From contig NBLG01000013.1 of the NCBI GenBank assembly GCA_002084435.1, positions 1 through 24,535 of the forward strand: a stretch of DNA of 24,535 nucleotides, given 5' to 3'. The notes under the pieces were generated by a model that worked only from the letters and a program-made list of their open reading frames with translations, was not told the DNA's origin and searched no databases. Position 1 is the stretch's first letter. Every line of letters begins with the position of its first letter. Both the position numbers and the translations under genes were made by a program. Shown in pieces: positions 15,869 through 23,586 of this stretch. This stretch comes from Tenericutes bacterium 4572_104 (lineage in GTDB: Bacteria; Bacillota_I; Bacilli_A; Izemoplasmatales; UBA5603).

Positions 15869-16294
15869 ACTAGCTAAACTTAAAGATTTAGATACCTTAG
15901 TAAAAATTGCCTCATATACGATCCCAGCATTGATTATTTTAAAAAGGATTATAAAGATAAGGGATTATATGTATATTTAATTGATGGAGAGATTGTAGCT
16001 AGTATCTCTATACTTCCAGAGAATGAATCAGCTTATAAAGAATTAACTTGGTTAAAAGATAATTCTTTAGTAATACATAGACTATTAGTTAATCCTGATT
16101 ATCAAAACAGAGGAATCGCAAAAGAATTATTCCAATTTGCGATTAATAAAGCAAAAAAAGAAAATTATCAATCGATTAAAATCGATACCCATCCAGATAA
16201 TTTTAAAATGCAGAAATTAATTTTAAAATTCGACTTTAAAAAGATAGGATATTTATCTAAAATTAATCGCCTAGCATATGAATTAGTATTATAA
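15861..16294 (+). pseudogene. GNAT-family N-acetyltransferase, broken by a one-base frameshift
   Basis: From GTG 15861 (overlapping galK by 8 bases) the frame reads MIELAKLKDLDTLVKI and then fails; a different frame, one base back, continues from about 15907. It reads YDPSIDYFKKDYKDKG, then YLIDGEIVASISILPENE, then the acetyl-CoA site VIHRLLVNPDYQNRGIAKE (Q/RxxGxxA type), and ends at TAA 16294. Adding one A to the A5 run at 15902-15906 would restore one frame of about 144 residues. Either the gene is decayed or the base is a sequencing error. Substrate unknown. GNAT domains cover the whole repaired length. Confidence 0.82.
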
Positions 16295-16316
16295 TATAAA
16301 TAAGTGAGGTAATAAA

Positions 16317-17597
16317 ATGTTTATAGATGAAGTAAATGTAGTAGTGAAATCAGGAAAAGGTGGCGATGGAATCGTCGCTTTTCATCGTGAAAAACATGTG
16401 CCTTTAGGTGGCCCTTCAGGTGGTGATGGCGGTCAAGGTGGTTCAGTTATCTTTCAAGCTGATGAAGGGATGTCTACTTTACTTGATCTAAAATATCAAA
16501 AACATATTTTTGCAAAAGCTGGAGAAAACGGTAAAACTAAAAGTATGAAAGGCGCTGACGCCGATGACATCATTGTTAAGGTTCCTGTAGGAACCCTAAT
16601 TTATAATCAAGAAACAAATGAAATCATCGCTGATTTAACAAAACATGGGCAAAGCGTAGTAATCGCAAAAGGTGGTAGAGGCGGTAGAGGAAATCGTTCT
16701 TTTGCGACATCGAGAAACAAAGCTCCTAAATATCAAGAAAATGGAGAACCAGGTGTTGAATATAATTTACACCTAGAACTAAAACTATTAGCTGATGTAG
16801 GGGTTATAGGATTCCCTTCAGTAGGAAAATCAACTCTAATTACTATTCTATCTAACTCTCGACCTAAGATAGCGGATTATCCTTTTACAACCATAATTCC
16901 AAACCTAGGAGTCGTAAAACTCGGTAATATTAAACCGTTTGTCTTGGCTGATATGCCAGGGCTTATTGAAGGCGCATCTAGCGGTGCTGGACTTGGAATA
17001 CGTTTTTTAAAACATATAGAACGCACAAGAGTCTTACTACATATGATAGATATGAGTTATGAATCATTAAGAGATCCTTTTGAAGATTATCAAATTATCA
17101 ATAAAGAGTTGGAAAAATATAATGCGGAGCTTTTAAAAAGACCGCAGATTATTATCGCTAGTAAAATGGATATGCCTGGCGCTTTAGAAAGACTAGAAGA
17201 ATTTAAAACCAAATTTAGTAAAGACACTTTGATTATTCCTATATCTGCTTTAACTAATGATAACTTAGAAAAACTTGTTTATGAAACAGCTAAGCTTCTA
17301 GAAAAAACTCCTTTCTTCTTTAAGAAAGAGGAAGTTATCGATGATTACGTTGAATATAATTTTAAACCTAATGATCAAGAAATAATAATAAAGAGAATCA
17401 ACAAAAATAATTTTGATGTAAAGGGAGATTTAGTTGAAAAGCTTTATAATCGCTCTAATTTTATGACTGAGGAAGCATTGACAATGTTCTTGACTAGACT
17501 TAGAAAAGCTGGATTAGATGATTTATTACGCGAAGCTGGTGCTAAATCAGGAGATACAATTTATATCTTTGATTTAGAACTTGAATTCGTAGAATAG
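16317..17597 (+). CDS. obgE: GTPase Obg/CgtA, ribosome assembly
   Basis: A 426-residue GTPase acting in 50S maturation and stress signalling. Domains in order: the glycine-rich Obg fold (VKSGKGGDGIVAF to GGRGGRGNRSFA, residues about 8-125), the G domain with G1 GFPSVGKST (165-173), switch 2 DMPGLIEGASSGAGLG and G4, then an OCT domain ending RLRKAGLDDLLREAGAKSGD. The G4 motif reads SKMD (282-285) where NKMD is usual, a change at the guanine-contacting Asn. GTGAGG lies 7 bases before the ATG. The rplU-rpmA-obg order is ancestral in Bacillota; here galK and GNAT have been inserted between. Confidence 0.97.
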   Translation: MFIDEVNVVVKSGKGGDGIVAFHREKHVPLGGPSGGDGGQGGSVIFQADEGMSTLLDLKYQKHIFAKAGENGKTKSMKGADADDIIVKVPVGTLIYNQETNEIIADLTKHGQSVVIAKGGRGGRGNRSFATSRNKAPKYQENGEPGVEYNLHLELKLLADVGVIGFPSVGKSTLITILSNSRPKIADYPFTTIIPNLGVVKLGNIKPFVLADMPGLIEGASSGAGLGIRFLKHIERTRVLLHMIDMSYESLRDPFEDYQIINKELEKYNAELLKRPQIIIASKMDMPGALERLEEFKTKFSKDTLIIPISALTNDNLEKLVYETAKLLEKTPFFFKKEEVIDDYVEYNFKPNDQEIIIKRINKNNFDVKGDLVEKLYNRSNFMTEEALTMFLTRLRKAGLDDLLREAGAKSGDTIYIFDLELEFVE

Positions 17598-17609
17598 AAA
17601 GGATGTATT

Positions 17610-18154
17610 ATGTATAATTATATTATCGGAAATATAACTGAAATAAATCCTAATTTTATTTGTTTAGAAAACTCAGGAATTGGATATAAAATAATTACAC
17701 CTAATCCATATTCATTCAAATTAAATGATAATTTAAAAGTATACTTATATCAAAAAGTAACTGATGATTCTATTAATTTATATGGATTTAAAACTTTACT
17801 TACTAGAGAGTTATTTATTAAATTAATTTCAGTTAATGGAATAGGCCCAAAAAGCGCTAATGCTATATTAGCATCTGGATCTGTAAGTTCCATTACAAAA
17901 GCTATTGAAGAAGGAAATGCTAAATACTTACAGAAATTCCCAGGAATTGGACCTAAAGCTTCCCAACAAATCATTCTTGATTTAAAAGGCAAAATTGATT
18001 TTGAAGTAAAACAGGAAATATTTTAGAAGTTGAAGAAGCTTTAAAAGCTTTAGGATATAGCGGTAAAGAAATTAAAAAGATATTACCTAAATTAGAAAGC
18101 GATAAATCGACAAGTGATCTTATAAAAGATGCATTAGCTTTGATGCTTAAATAG
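17610..18154 (+). pseudogene. ruvA: Holliday junction helicase subunit RuvA, split by a one-base frameshift
   Basis: RuvA binds four-way junctions and loads the RuvB motor. The first frame (17610-18026, 138 residues) holds the OB-fold domain MYNYIIGNI...GIGYKI and both helix-hairpin-helix motifs, VNGIGPKSANAIL and FPGIGPKASQQIIL. It stops at TAG 18024. One base back, the frame continues LEVEEALKALGYSGKEIKKI to TAG 18154, the three-helix domain III that contacts RuvB. A T5 instead of T4 at 18021-18024 would give one 181-residue RuvA. As written, the product would lack its RuvB-contacting domain. AAAGGA precedes the ATG. ruvB does not follow, unlike in most genomes. Confidence 0.9.
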
Positions 18155-18194
18155 TAACTTACCATATAATATTCGCAACTTAGTTTTGATTTTC

Positions 18195-18223
18195 TTGAAT
18201 AATATTTATTAAAAATATAAAAT
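18195..18223 (+). promoter_or_regulatory. Promoter of the lipoprotein-LytTR operon
   Basis: TTGAAT (18195-18200) and TAAAAT (18218-18223) at 17 bases, 31 bases before the lipoprotein ATG. Confidence 0.7.
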
Positions 18224-18253
18224 CGAGATATCTTAATAAAAGGGGTGTTTTAT

Positions 18254-18883
18254 ATGAAAACAACAAAGTTATTATTACTAACAGTTTTAGGAATACTTAC
18301 ATTATTTATTACAGTAAGTTGTACAGAAGAAAACGTATTAGATTCATTTGAAAAAGAAGTATCTGTATTCAATGATACTTCATACACTACTAATTCATTA
18401 GATCCAAGTATTGAATCTATCAATGAATTAGGTTACTATGAGAATATATCTCCTATATTAAAATTATCAGACACAGAAAATGAACTTATAATTTTTAATG
18501 AACTTAGATTAGAGGTAATTGATTTACATGAACAAATAATTACAGAAAGAGATAAAATCAAGGATTCCACTCAAAATATTAGAGAGATTATTTCTATTTT
18601 AAAAGAAAAAAATTATATCTTATTAGAAGAAGATATAACCATACTTCGTTCGAATATCACTGACTTAAAAACAATGAGACAAGATTTATTAGATACTAGA
18701 GGCGATGCATATCAAAGATTATATGATTTAAGAGGAACTTATACAAGAGATAATTTACCAAATATAATAACGACTTACCAAGAAGTTATAGAAGTTCTTA
18801 AATACCGCTTAGAAACATTTAAAGAAGCTAATATATTATTAGAGGATTCAATTAGTTTATTAAACGATTATTTGGAGAGTTAA
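18254..18883 (+). CDS. Putative lipoprotein with coiled-coil domain, function unknown
   Basis: A 209-residue protein I do not recognise. The N-terminus MKTTKLLLLTVLGILTLF followed by ITVSC is a lipoprotein signal with cysteine 23 as the lipidation site; the lipobox is imperfect (Thr at -3). A polar, Asp/Glu/Ser/Thr-rich linker (residues about 24-65) follows, then long charged helices (about 75-205) with leucine and isoleucine at heptad-like spacing, suggesting a coiled coil outside the membrane. The start is ATG 18254 after AGGGGTG; GTG 18245 is part of that site. One base separates its stop from the LytTR gene, so the three genes form one operon, and it may be the target or sensor of that regulator. 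Confidence 0.8.
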   Translation: MKTTKLLLLTVLGILTLFITVSCTEENVLDSFEKEVSVFNDTSYTTNSLDPSIESINELGYYENISPILKLSDTENELIIFNELRLEVIDLHEQIITERDKIKDSTQNIREIISILKEKNYILLEEDITILRSNITDLKTMRQDLLDTRGDAYQRLYDLRGTYTRDNLPNIITTYQEVIEVLKYRLETFKEANILLEDSISLLNDYLES

Positions 18884-18884
18884 T

Positions 18885-19328
18885 ATGAAAATTAGAGTTA
18901 ATGAATCACCTGAAATTGAAGAAATTGAAGTTATAATCAATTGTAAAAAGAATGATTTGTATGTTAAAGAAATAAAACGTTCTCTAACCTACTTAAACAA
19001 GGTTATAACAGGTAAAATTAATGGTAGATCATATACTCTAACACCTAATATTATTTATTATTTTGATACTATTGATAATAAAACATTTGCGTATACTAAA
19101 GATAAAATATTCGATGTAAATTTAAGGCTGTATCAAATTGAAGAAATATTAAAGGATACTCCAATAATAAGAATAAACAAAAATACAATATTAAATACCA
19201 CAAAGATTAAAAACTTTAAAACAAGTTTAAATGGAAGAATGGAAGCTATACTCTTAAATGATGAAAGGCTTATTATATCAAGAAAATACGTTCCCAATCT
19301 AAAGCGTTCATTAGGAGGTGGAAAATGA
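18885..19328 (+). CDS. LytTR-domain DNA-binding regulator, standalone
   Basis: A 147-residue protein. A short N-terminal region (to about 45) has no receiver domain, and residues about 46-147 are a LytTR domain. Typical marks are IIYYFDTIDNKTFAYTKDKIFDV, the helix LYQIEEIL, then IRINKNTILNTTKIKNF and a final ILLNDERLIISRKYVPNLK. Such small LytTR proteins lie next to small four-helix membrane proteins in many Bacillota, where the membrane partner is thought to control the regulator. Here the stop overlaps the next start as ATGA. It probably regulates its own operon through repeated sites near 18160-18220, which I could not define. TGA is the stop. Confidence 0.9.
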   Translation: MKIRVNESPEIEEIEVIINCKKNDLYVKEIKRSLTYLNKVITGKINGRSYTLTPNIIYYFDTIDNKTFAYTKDKIFDVNLRLYQIEEILKDTPIIRINKNTILNTTKIKNFKTSLNGRMEAILLNDERLIISRKYVPNLKRSLGGGK

Positions 19329-19753
19329 TGAAGAAGTATTTTAATATTTTTACTAAGACATTATTCTTTCTATCTCTAATAATGATTTTGATATCTTTCA
19401 TCATTACTAGAGTAACAGATCACACAATGCTTTACACAAAAATTACAATAGGTGGTATTATTATGGCTTTAATTATTACCTTAGCCATAATTATCTTCCA
19501 ATCTAATAAAGGAAACGGAGTTATTAATACAATCCTTGGATATATCATTATTATCCCTGCATTATTTGTTTTTCGAGCTATGTTTGGACAATATTTATTT
19601 TATCGAATATGGTATCTATACATATTAATATTGATAATAGGAGTTATCTATGTAATTGCATTATTTTTCGCTTCTAAAAAATACAAATCCGAAGTAAAAG
19701 AATTGAATAGATTACTTAAAATACAAGAAGAAAAAACAAAAGAAGATAAATAA
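19325..19753 (+). CDS. Four-helix membrane protein, DUF3021-like partner of LytTR
   Basis: A 142-residue protein with four hydrophobic segments at about residues 10-28, 40-59, 66-82 and 95-115, and a charged cytoplasmic tail ending KIQEEKTKEDK. Size, topology and the place directly after a LytTR gene are those of the DUF3021 family. I saw no diagnostic motif strong enough to be certain. It overlaps the LytTR gene by four bases and closes the operon. The likely role is holding or sensing for the LytTR protein at the membrane. Confidence 0.75.
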   Translation: MMKKYFNIFTKTLFFLSLIMILISFIITRVTDHTMLYTKITIGGIIMALIITLAIIIFQSNKGNGVINTILGYIIIIPALFVFRAMFGQYLFYRIWYLYILILIIGVIYVIALFFASKKYKSEVKELNRLLKIQEEKTKEDK

Positions 19754-19767
19754 ACATATAAAAAAAG

Positions 19768-19797
19768 TCGCAAACCTAAATGTTTGCGATATTTTTT
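19768..19797. terminator. Bidirectional terminator between the LytTR operon and asparaginase
   Basis: TCGCAAAC (19768-19775) pairs with GTTTGCGA (19782-19789), with A runs before and T runs after. It touches the end of the converging asparaginase gene. Confidence 0.88.
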
Positions 19798-20776
19798 ATA
19801 TTGTGAATAAAGATTTAATATAATCAAAATCATTTGATTTTTCTAAAGCAAGCATCAATAAGATTCTTGCTTTTTGACCATTTAATGAAGGAGCTAAAAT
19901 ACAGCCTATGTTAGTTAAATATTTTCCTCCACCAAGATATCCATATGAATCCAAGACTCTTCCTGAAGGACAACGAGAACATATTACTACAGGAATATCT
20001 TTTTTAATAGCTCTTTTAATGCCAGGAATCATAGTAGGAGGTAAATTCCCTCTTCCTAAAGCTTCAATAACAATTCCCTTACAACCAATATCAATTAAAT
20101 AATTTATTAAAGTAGAATCACTTCCTGCATATGCCTTAATTAAATCAACTCTATGATTAATTGAATCAACAGAAACTATTTTATTCCTGCGATAATTTAT
20201 ATTCCTATGATAAATCACCTCATGGTTATCTACAATACCAACAGGTCCATAGTCTAAAGATTTAAAAGTATCTAAGGATAATGTATTAGTTTTTGTAACT
20301 TCAGAAGCAGCGTTAATCTGATCGTTCATCACAACTAATACTCCACGGGCACGAGATTTATTTGACCTAGCAACTAATATTGAAGAGACTAAATTGTTAA
20401 TTCCATCATAACCAAGCTCAGAACTAGACTTCATTGACCCAGTTACTATAATAGGAATTTCAGTGTCAATAATTGTGTCTAGAAAAAAAGCAGTCTCCTC
20501 TAAAGTATCAGTTCCATGAACAATCACAAACCCTGTAGGGTTATCATTTTTAATATGTTCTTTTATAATTTTAGAAATTTCTAGCATCATATTAGGAGTA
20601 ATTGAAGGAGAAGGAATTTCAGAATATTCAATAACTTCTAAGTCATCATACAATTTAGATTCTACTAATGACTGCATAATTTGTTTAGCAGAAAGTGCAG
20701 GTATCACAGAATGAGTTTTATCATCCACCTTCATAGAAATTGTACCACCAGTGAATATCATATAAATTTTATCCAA
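19796..20776 (-). CDS. L-asparaginase, type I-like cytoplasmic
   Basis: Hydrolyses asparagine to aspartate and ammonia. About 326 residues. The two threonine motifs are FTGGTIS (Thr12) and IVHGTDTLEE (Thr89, Asp90), with GSMKSSSELGYDG and the late SRCPSGRV also family-like. No signal peptide, so cytoplasmic. The frame opens at GTG 20785, but this is inside the GAGGTG binding site; TTG 20776 has suitable spacing and leaves the conserved start intact, though an ATG at 20761 also exists. The aspartate it yields is the substrate of the L-aspartate oxidase encoded 1.3 kb away, a suggestive but unproven link. Transcribed alone from an extended -10. Confidence 0.9.
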   Translation of the reverse strand: MDKIYMIFTGGTISMKVDDKTHSVIPALSAKQIMQSLVESKLYDDLEVIEYSEIPSPSITPNMMLEISKIIKEHIKNDNPTGFVIVHGTDTLEETAFFLDTIIDTEIPIIVTGSMKSSSELGYDGINNLVSSILVARSNKSRARGVLVVMNDQINAASEVTKTNTLSLDTFKSLDYGPVGIVDNHEVIYHRNINYRRNKIVSVDSINHRVDLIKAYAGSDSTLINYLIDIGCKGIVIEALGRGNLPPTMIPGIKRAIKKDIPVVICSRCPSGRVLDSYGYLGGGKYLTNIGCILAPSLNGQKARILLMLALEKSNDFDYIKSLFTI

Positions 20777-20801
20777 ATAAATCACCTCATATTCTAAGAG
20801 T

Positions 20802-20807
20802 ATTATA
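20802..20807 (-). promoter_or_regulatory. Extended -10 of the asparaginase gene
   Basis: The minus strand reads TGTTATAAT, an extended -10, 25 bases upstream of the start codon. No good -35 is present, which extended -10 promoters tolerate. Confidence 0.65.
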
Positions 20808-21289
20808 ACACAATATATTAAATGGCGAACATATAAATCTAAAAATATGGTGTATATCTATAGAGTTTTCAAGCCCATTTTTTAAACACATAAAATCCGG
20901 GGCTATTTTTCGCAGTATAAGAACTGATAACCTTTTCCACAATATTAACATACATTTAATCGACCGCCAGCTTTAGCTTTTTATGTTTTGTTAACATAAT
21001 ATACATTATATGAACTTAATCACGTTACAATAAACGGTTAAATTTATCCACAAAAAGTAGTATAATGATATAAATTGTAAATTAATCAAGGGTTTTTAGT
21101 TCTACTACTTCTATCTAATCATATTCAAAATCGCCTCATGAATATATTATTTTCCAAGTTTTAAACGGCTTAACAAAATAAAAAAATACGACCGAAAATT
21201 TAGCCGTATTTTTGATTTTTTTTGATATGAAGTATAATTATACCCCTGTAACCCTAAAAATATCTATATAAAGAAATCATATTTTAAGT
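20808..21289. other. 480-bp intergenic region with hairpins, a DnaA-box match and a possible small transcript
   Basis: No gene is evident. A plus-strand hairpin AGCCCATTTT...AAAAT(CC)GGGGCT at 20872-20904 has an ATTTTT tail. TTTTCCACA (20932-20940) and a perfect DnaA box TTATCCACA (21044-21052) are present. TATAAT at 21061-21066 could start a plus-strand RNA of about 140 bases ending at the hairpin at 21182-21213. GTATAATTATAC (21232-21243) is a perfect palindrome. None of these is proven functional. Confidence 0.5.
21182..21220. terminator. Bidirectional terminator downstream of the nad operon
   Basis: AAAAATACG (21182-21190) pairs with CGTATTTTT (21205-21213). T runs follow on the plus strand and A runs precede it, so it can end the minus-strand nadA-nadB-PHP message as well as any plus-strand RNA. 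Confidence 0.8.
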
Positions 21290-22102
21290 TTAATACAAAC
21301 GTTTTGTATCAATCTTTAGTTCTTCTTCTACTTCTATGTTTAAGGACCTTGCAAATTGTACAGCGTGAACAACAGCTTCATCGAACAATAATTCTGGTTT
21401 ATGCGCATCGCTTGAAATTATTACCCTTACATTATGTTTTTTTACGAGCTCCCAAAATTCTCTTCGAGGATATCGATATCTCTTTTTTCCATTTACTTCA
21501 ATTCTTCCTCTACGTATTCCTTTTGAATTTATTTCAAGTGGAATATCATATTCTTTAGCTGTGATAATTATTTCTTCTGCTAAACTTAAAATTTCTGGAG
21601 TTAACTCTTTTTGAGAAAACAGAAAAATATCAGGATGAGAAACAAATTTAAAATACCCGGTTTTCATAGCTTCGATTACTGTGTTTTTATAAATCGTTAA
21701 CTCTTCGAAACTATGGATTTTAAATACACTTTTAAATTCTCCATTCATTTCTATATAATGTTGTCCTAATGTTAAGTAGTCTAAAACTTCTAATAATGCT
21801 TTGTAATACTTTTCGTTATTATGAAAATATTCAATTTCAACACCTTTGTATATTTTTATCTTTTTGGAATATTTTATAATGGCTTCTTCTAATTCTTTTA
21901 GGTATATTTTAAAATCACTCATTTGCATTCTTACAGATTGATCAATTAAATCTTTCCATGGAGCGTGGTCTGACATACCTAAAGAATCAAATCCTAGTTT
22001 GATTGCTTCTACAACATAATCTTCAACTGTACCCGTTGCGTGTTTACATAAATATGTGTGGGTATGATAATTGTTTTTAATTAATCTATTCGTAGATGAC
22101 AT
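21290..22102 (-). CDS. PHP-family phosphatase, HisJ-like histidinol-phosphatase
   Basis: A 270-residue metal-dependent phosphoesterase. The PHP metal ligands are visible: HTH (13-15), Cys-x-His near 19-21, SDHAPW (Asp45, His46), KGVEIEYF, LGQHYIE, SHPDIF, EINSKG and SDAHKP. This is the pattern of the HisJ family, which dephosphorylates L-histidinol phosphate. There is no other histidine gene in the window, and the gene overlaps nadB by 22 bases as the last gene of the NAD operon, so another phosphate ester is possible. AAAGGA lies 9-10 bases before ATG 22102, inside nadB, which supports this start. Confidence 0.82.
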   Translation of the reverse strand: MSSTNRLIKNNYHTHTYLCKHATGTVEDYVVEAIKLGFDSLGMSDHAPWKDLIDQSVRMQMSDFKIYLKELEEAIIKYSKKIKIYKGVEIEYFHNNEKYYKALLEVLDYLTLGQHYIEMNGEFKSVFKIHSFEELTIYKNTVIEAMKTGYFKFVSHPDIFLFSQKELTPEILSLAEEIIITAKEYDIPLEINSKGIRRGRIEVNGKKRYRYPRREFWELVKKHNVRVIISSDAHKPELLFDEAVVHAVQFARSLNIEVEEELKIDTKRLY

Positions 22103-23586
22103 CCAACACTTTCCTTTCTCTTTAATGCACTTTCTGTTATTAACAATGCAGTTTGTACCATATTCAATGTTTCATAATAATATTTAGTAAGATTTGGATA
22201 TTTAATTAAGTTGTTTTCAATATCCTTTAACATCTTTTTTGTAAGTTCTAATCCTTTTTTATTTCTAACTATGGATACATATTCATCCATAATATCCCCT
22301 ATTTTTTTTCTAATAGGTTTGTAGTTGTAATTATAGTTAGGCAATTCTTTAAGAACATAATCTATATTAACTCTATCTATATCTAAATTATTAGATATAT
22401 CTTTAGCTGCAGCTTGTCCAAATACTAGACATTCTAATAAAGAATTAGATGCTAAACGGTTAGCCCCATGAACTCCTGTACAAGCAGCTTCACCTATAGC
22501 ATAAAGATTTTTAACATTTGTTTTCCCATCTAAATCAGTTTTAATTCCTCCACATAGAAAATGTTCAGTAGGAGCTACAGGTATTAAGTCCATACCTAGA
22601 ATTAATCCTTCTTTTTTACAGTGACTAAAAACAGTTGGAAAACGCTTCTCAAGATATTTAGGATCCATATGAGTTGTGTCTAAATATACATGGTCAGTCC
22701 AAGTATCATACATCTCTCTATATATTGCTTGAGAAACTATATCTCTAGGAGCAAGCTCCATGCGTTCTGAATCGTATTTTTTCATGAATCTTTCTTTTTC
22801 TACATTTATTAAGTAAGCACCTTCTCCACGCAAAGCTTCTGTAATTAAAAATCTTTTTCTAGAATTAGTATTTTCAGAGTATAAAGCTGTCGGGTGGAAC
22901 TGTACAAATTCCATATTTTCTAAAACGCATCCAGCTCTATAAGCCATACCTATACCATCACCTGAAGCATTTAAATCATTGGTTGATGATCCATAAACTG
23001 AACCTATTCCCCCTGAAGCTATCACGATTTTTTTAGCGAAAATTGGATAATGGTTAGCTTGATTTTCTAAAACAGTAACTCCTATAATCTCATTATTATG
23101 TTTAATAAAATCTAAAGCCATAGTATTATCTTTAATGGTAATATTATCGCGTTTTAAAATAGCAGATATTAAATCTTGAATAACATTATTTCCAGTAGCA
23201 TCTCCGCCACTGTGAATAATGCGCTTCGTAGAATGCCCACCTTCTTTTGTAAATAAATATTTACCGTGTTCATCTTGGTCAAAACGAACTCCAAGTTCAA
23301 TTAAATATTTAACTGCATCAAATGCGTTATCAACTAGTTTTTTTACAGCTTCCTTATTATTTAAATAAGAACCAGCTCTTAATGTATCTTTTATATGTTC
23401 CTCATGTAAAGATGCATTATCATTATATTCGCAAGCAATTCCACCTTGCGCAAGACTTGAGTTTGAATTTTGTATTTTTGTTTTTGACAAAACTATTACT
23501 TTATACTTGCTATCGATATTTATAGCCGAGAAAAGGCCAGCTAATCCCGTTCCTATTATAAGCGCGTCATAATATTGTTCTTTCAT
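22081..23586 (-). CDS. nadB: L-aspartate oxidase
   Basis: Oxidises L-aspartate to iminoaspartate with FAD, the first step of de novo NAD synthesis. The 501-residue product has the FAD loop IIGTGLAGLFSAI (10-22), SSLAQGGIA, HSGGDATGNNVI, ATG-like ASGGIGSVYG, FVQFHPTAL, LRGEGAYL with the catalytic Arg of SAPRDIV-like APRDIV, and the C-terminal GEAACTGVHGANRLASNSLLE, all typical. A helical C-terminal domain follows. EFxxFHPTAL and the GGI(K)TD loop separate it from fumarate reductase only by degree, but the adjacent nadA settles it. It starts directly after the nadA stop with GGAG within the nadA end. Confidence 0.96.
   Translation of the reverse strand: MKEQYYDALIIGTGLAGLFSAINIDSKYKVIVLSKTKIQNSNSSLAQGGIACEYNDNASLHEEHIKDTLRAGSYLNNKEAVKKLVDNAFDAVKYLIELGVRFDQDEHGKYLFTKEGGHSTKRIIHSGGDATGNNVIQDLISAILKRDNITIKDNTMALDFIKHNNEIIGVTVLENQANHYPIFAKKIVIASGGIGSVYGSSTNDLNASGDGIGMAYRAGCVLENMEFVQFHPTALYSENTNSRKRFLITEALRGEGAYLINVEKERFMKKYDSERMELAPRDIVSQAIYREMYDTWTDHVYLDTTHMDPKYLEKRFPTVFSHCKKEGLILGMDLIPVAPTEHFLCGGIKTDLDGKTNVKNLYAIGEAACTGVHGANRLASNSLLECLVFGQAAAKDISNNLDIDRVNIDYVLKELPNYNYNYKPIRKKIGDIMDEYVSIVRNKKGLELTKKMLKDIENNLIKYPNLTKYYYETLNMVQTALLITESALKRKESVGCHLRID

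Noticed and set aside
18010..18030. Programmed -1 frameshift in ruvA
   Set aside because: No X XXY YYZ slippery site lies in the zero frame before the stop, and a single T deletion explains the data more simply.
20932..21052. Replication origin suggested by DnaA-box matches
   Set aside because: Only two boxes, no dnaA/dnaN nearby and no DNA unwinding element with ordered boxes.
21061..21213. tracrRNA or degenerate CRISPR element in the gap beside the nad operon
   Set aside because: No repeats with spacers, no cas genes and no anti-repeat pairing were seen.
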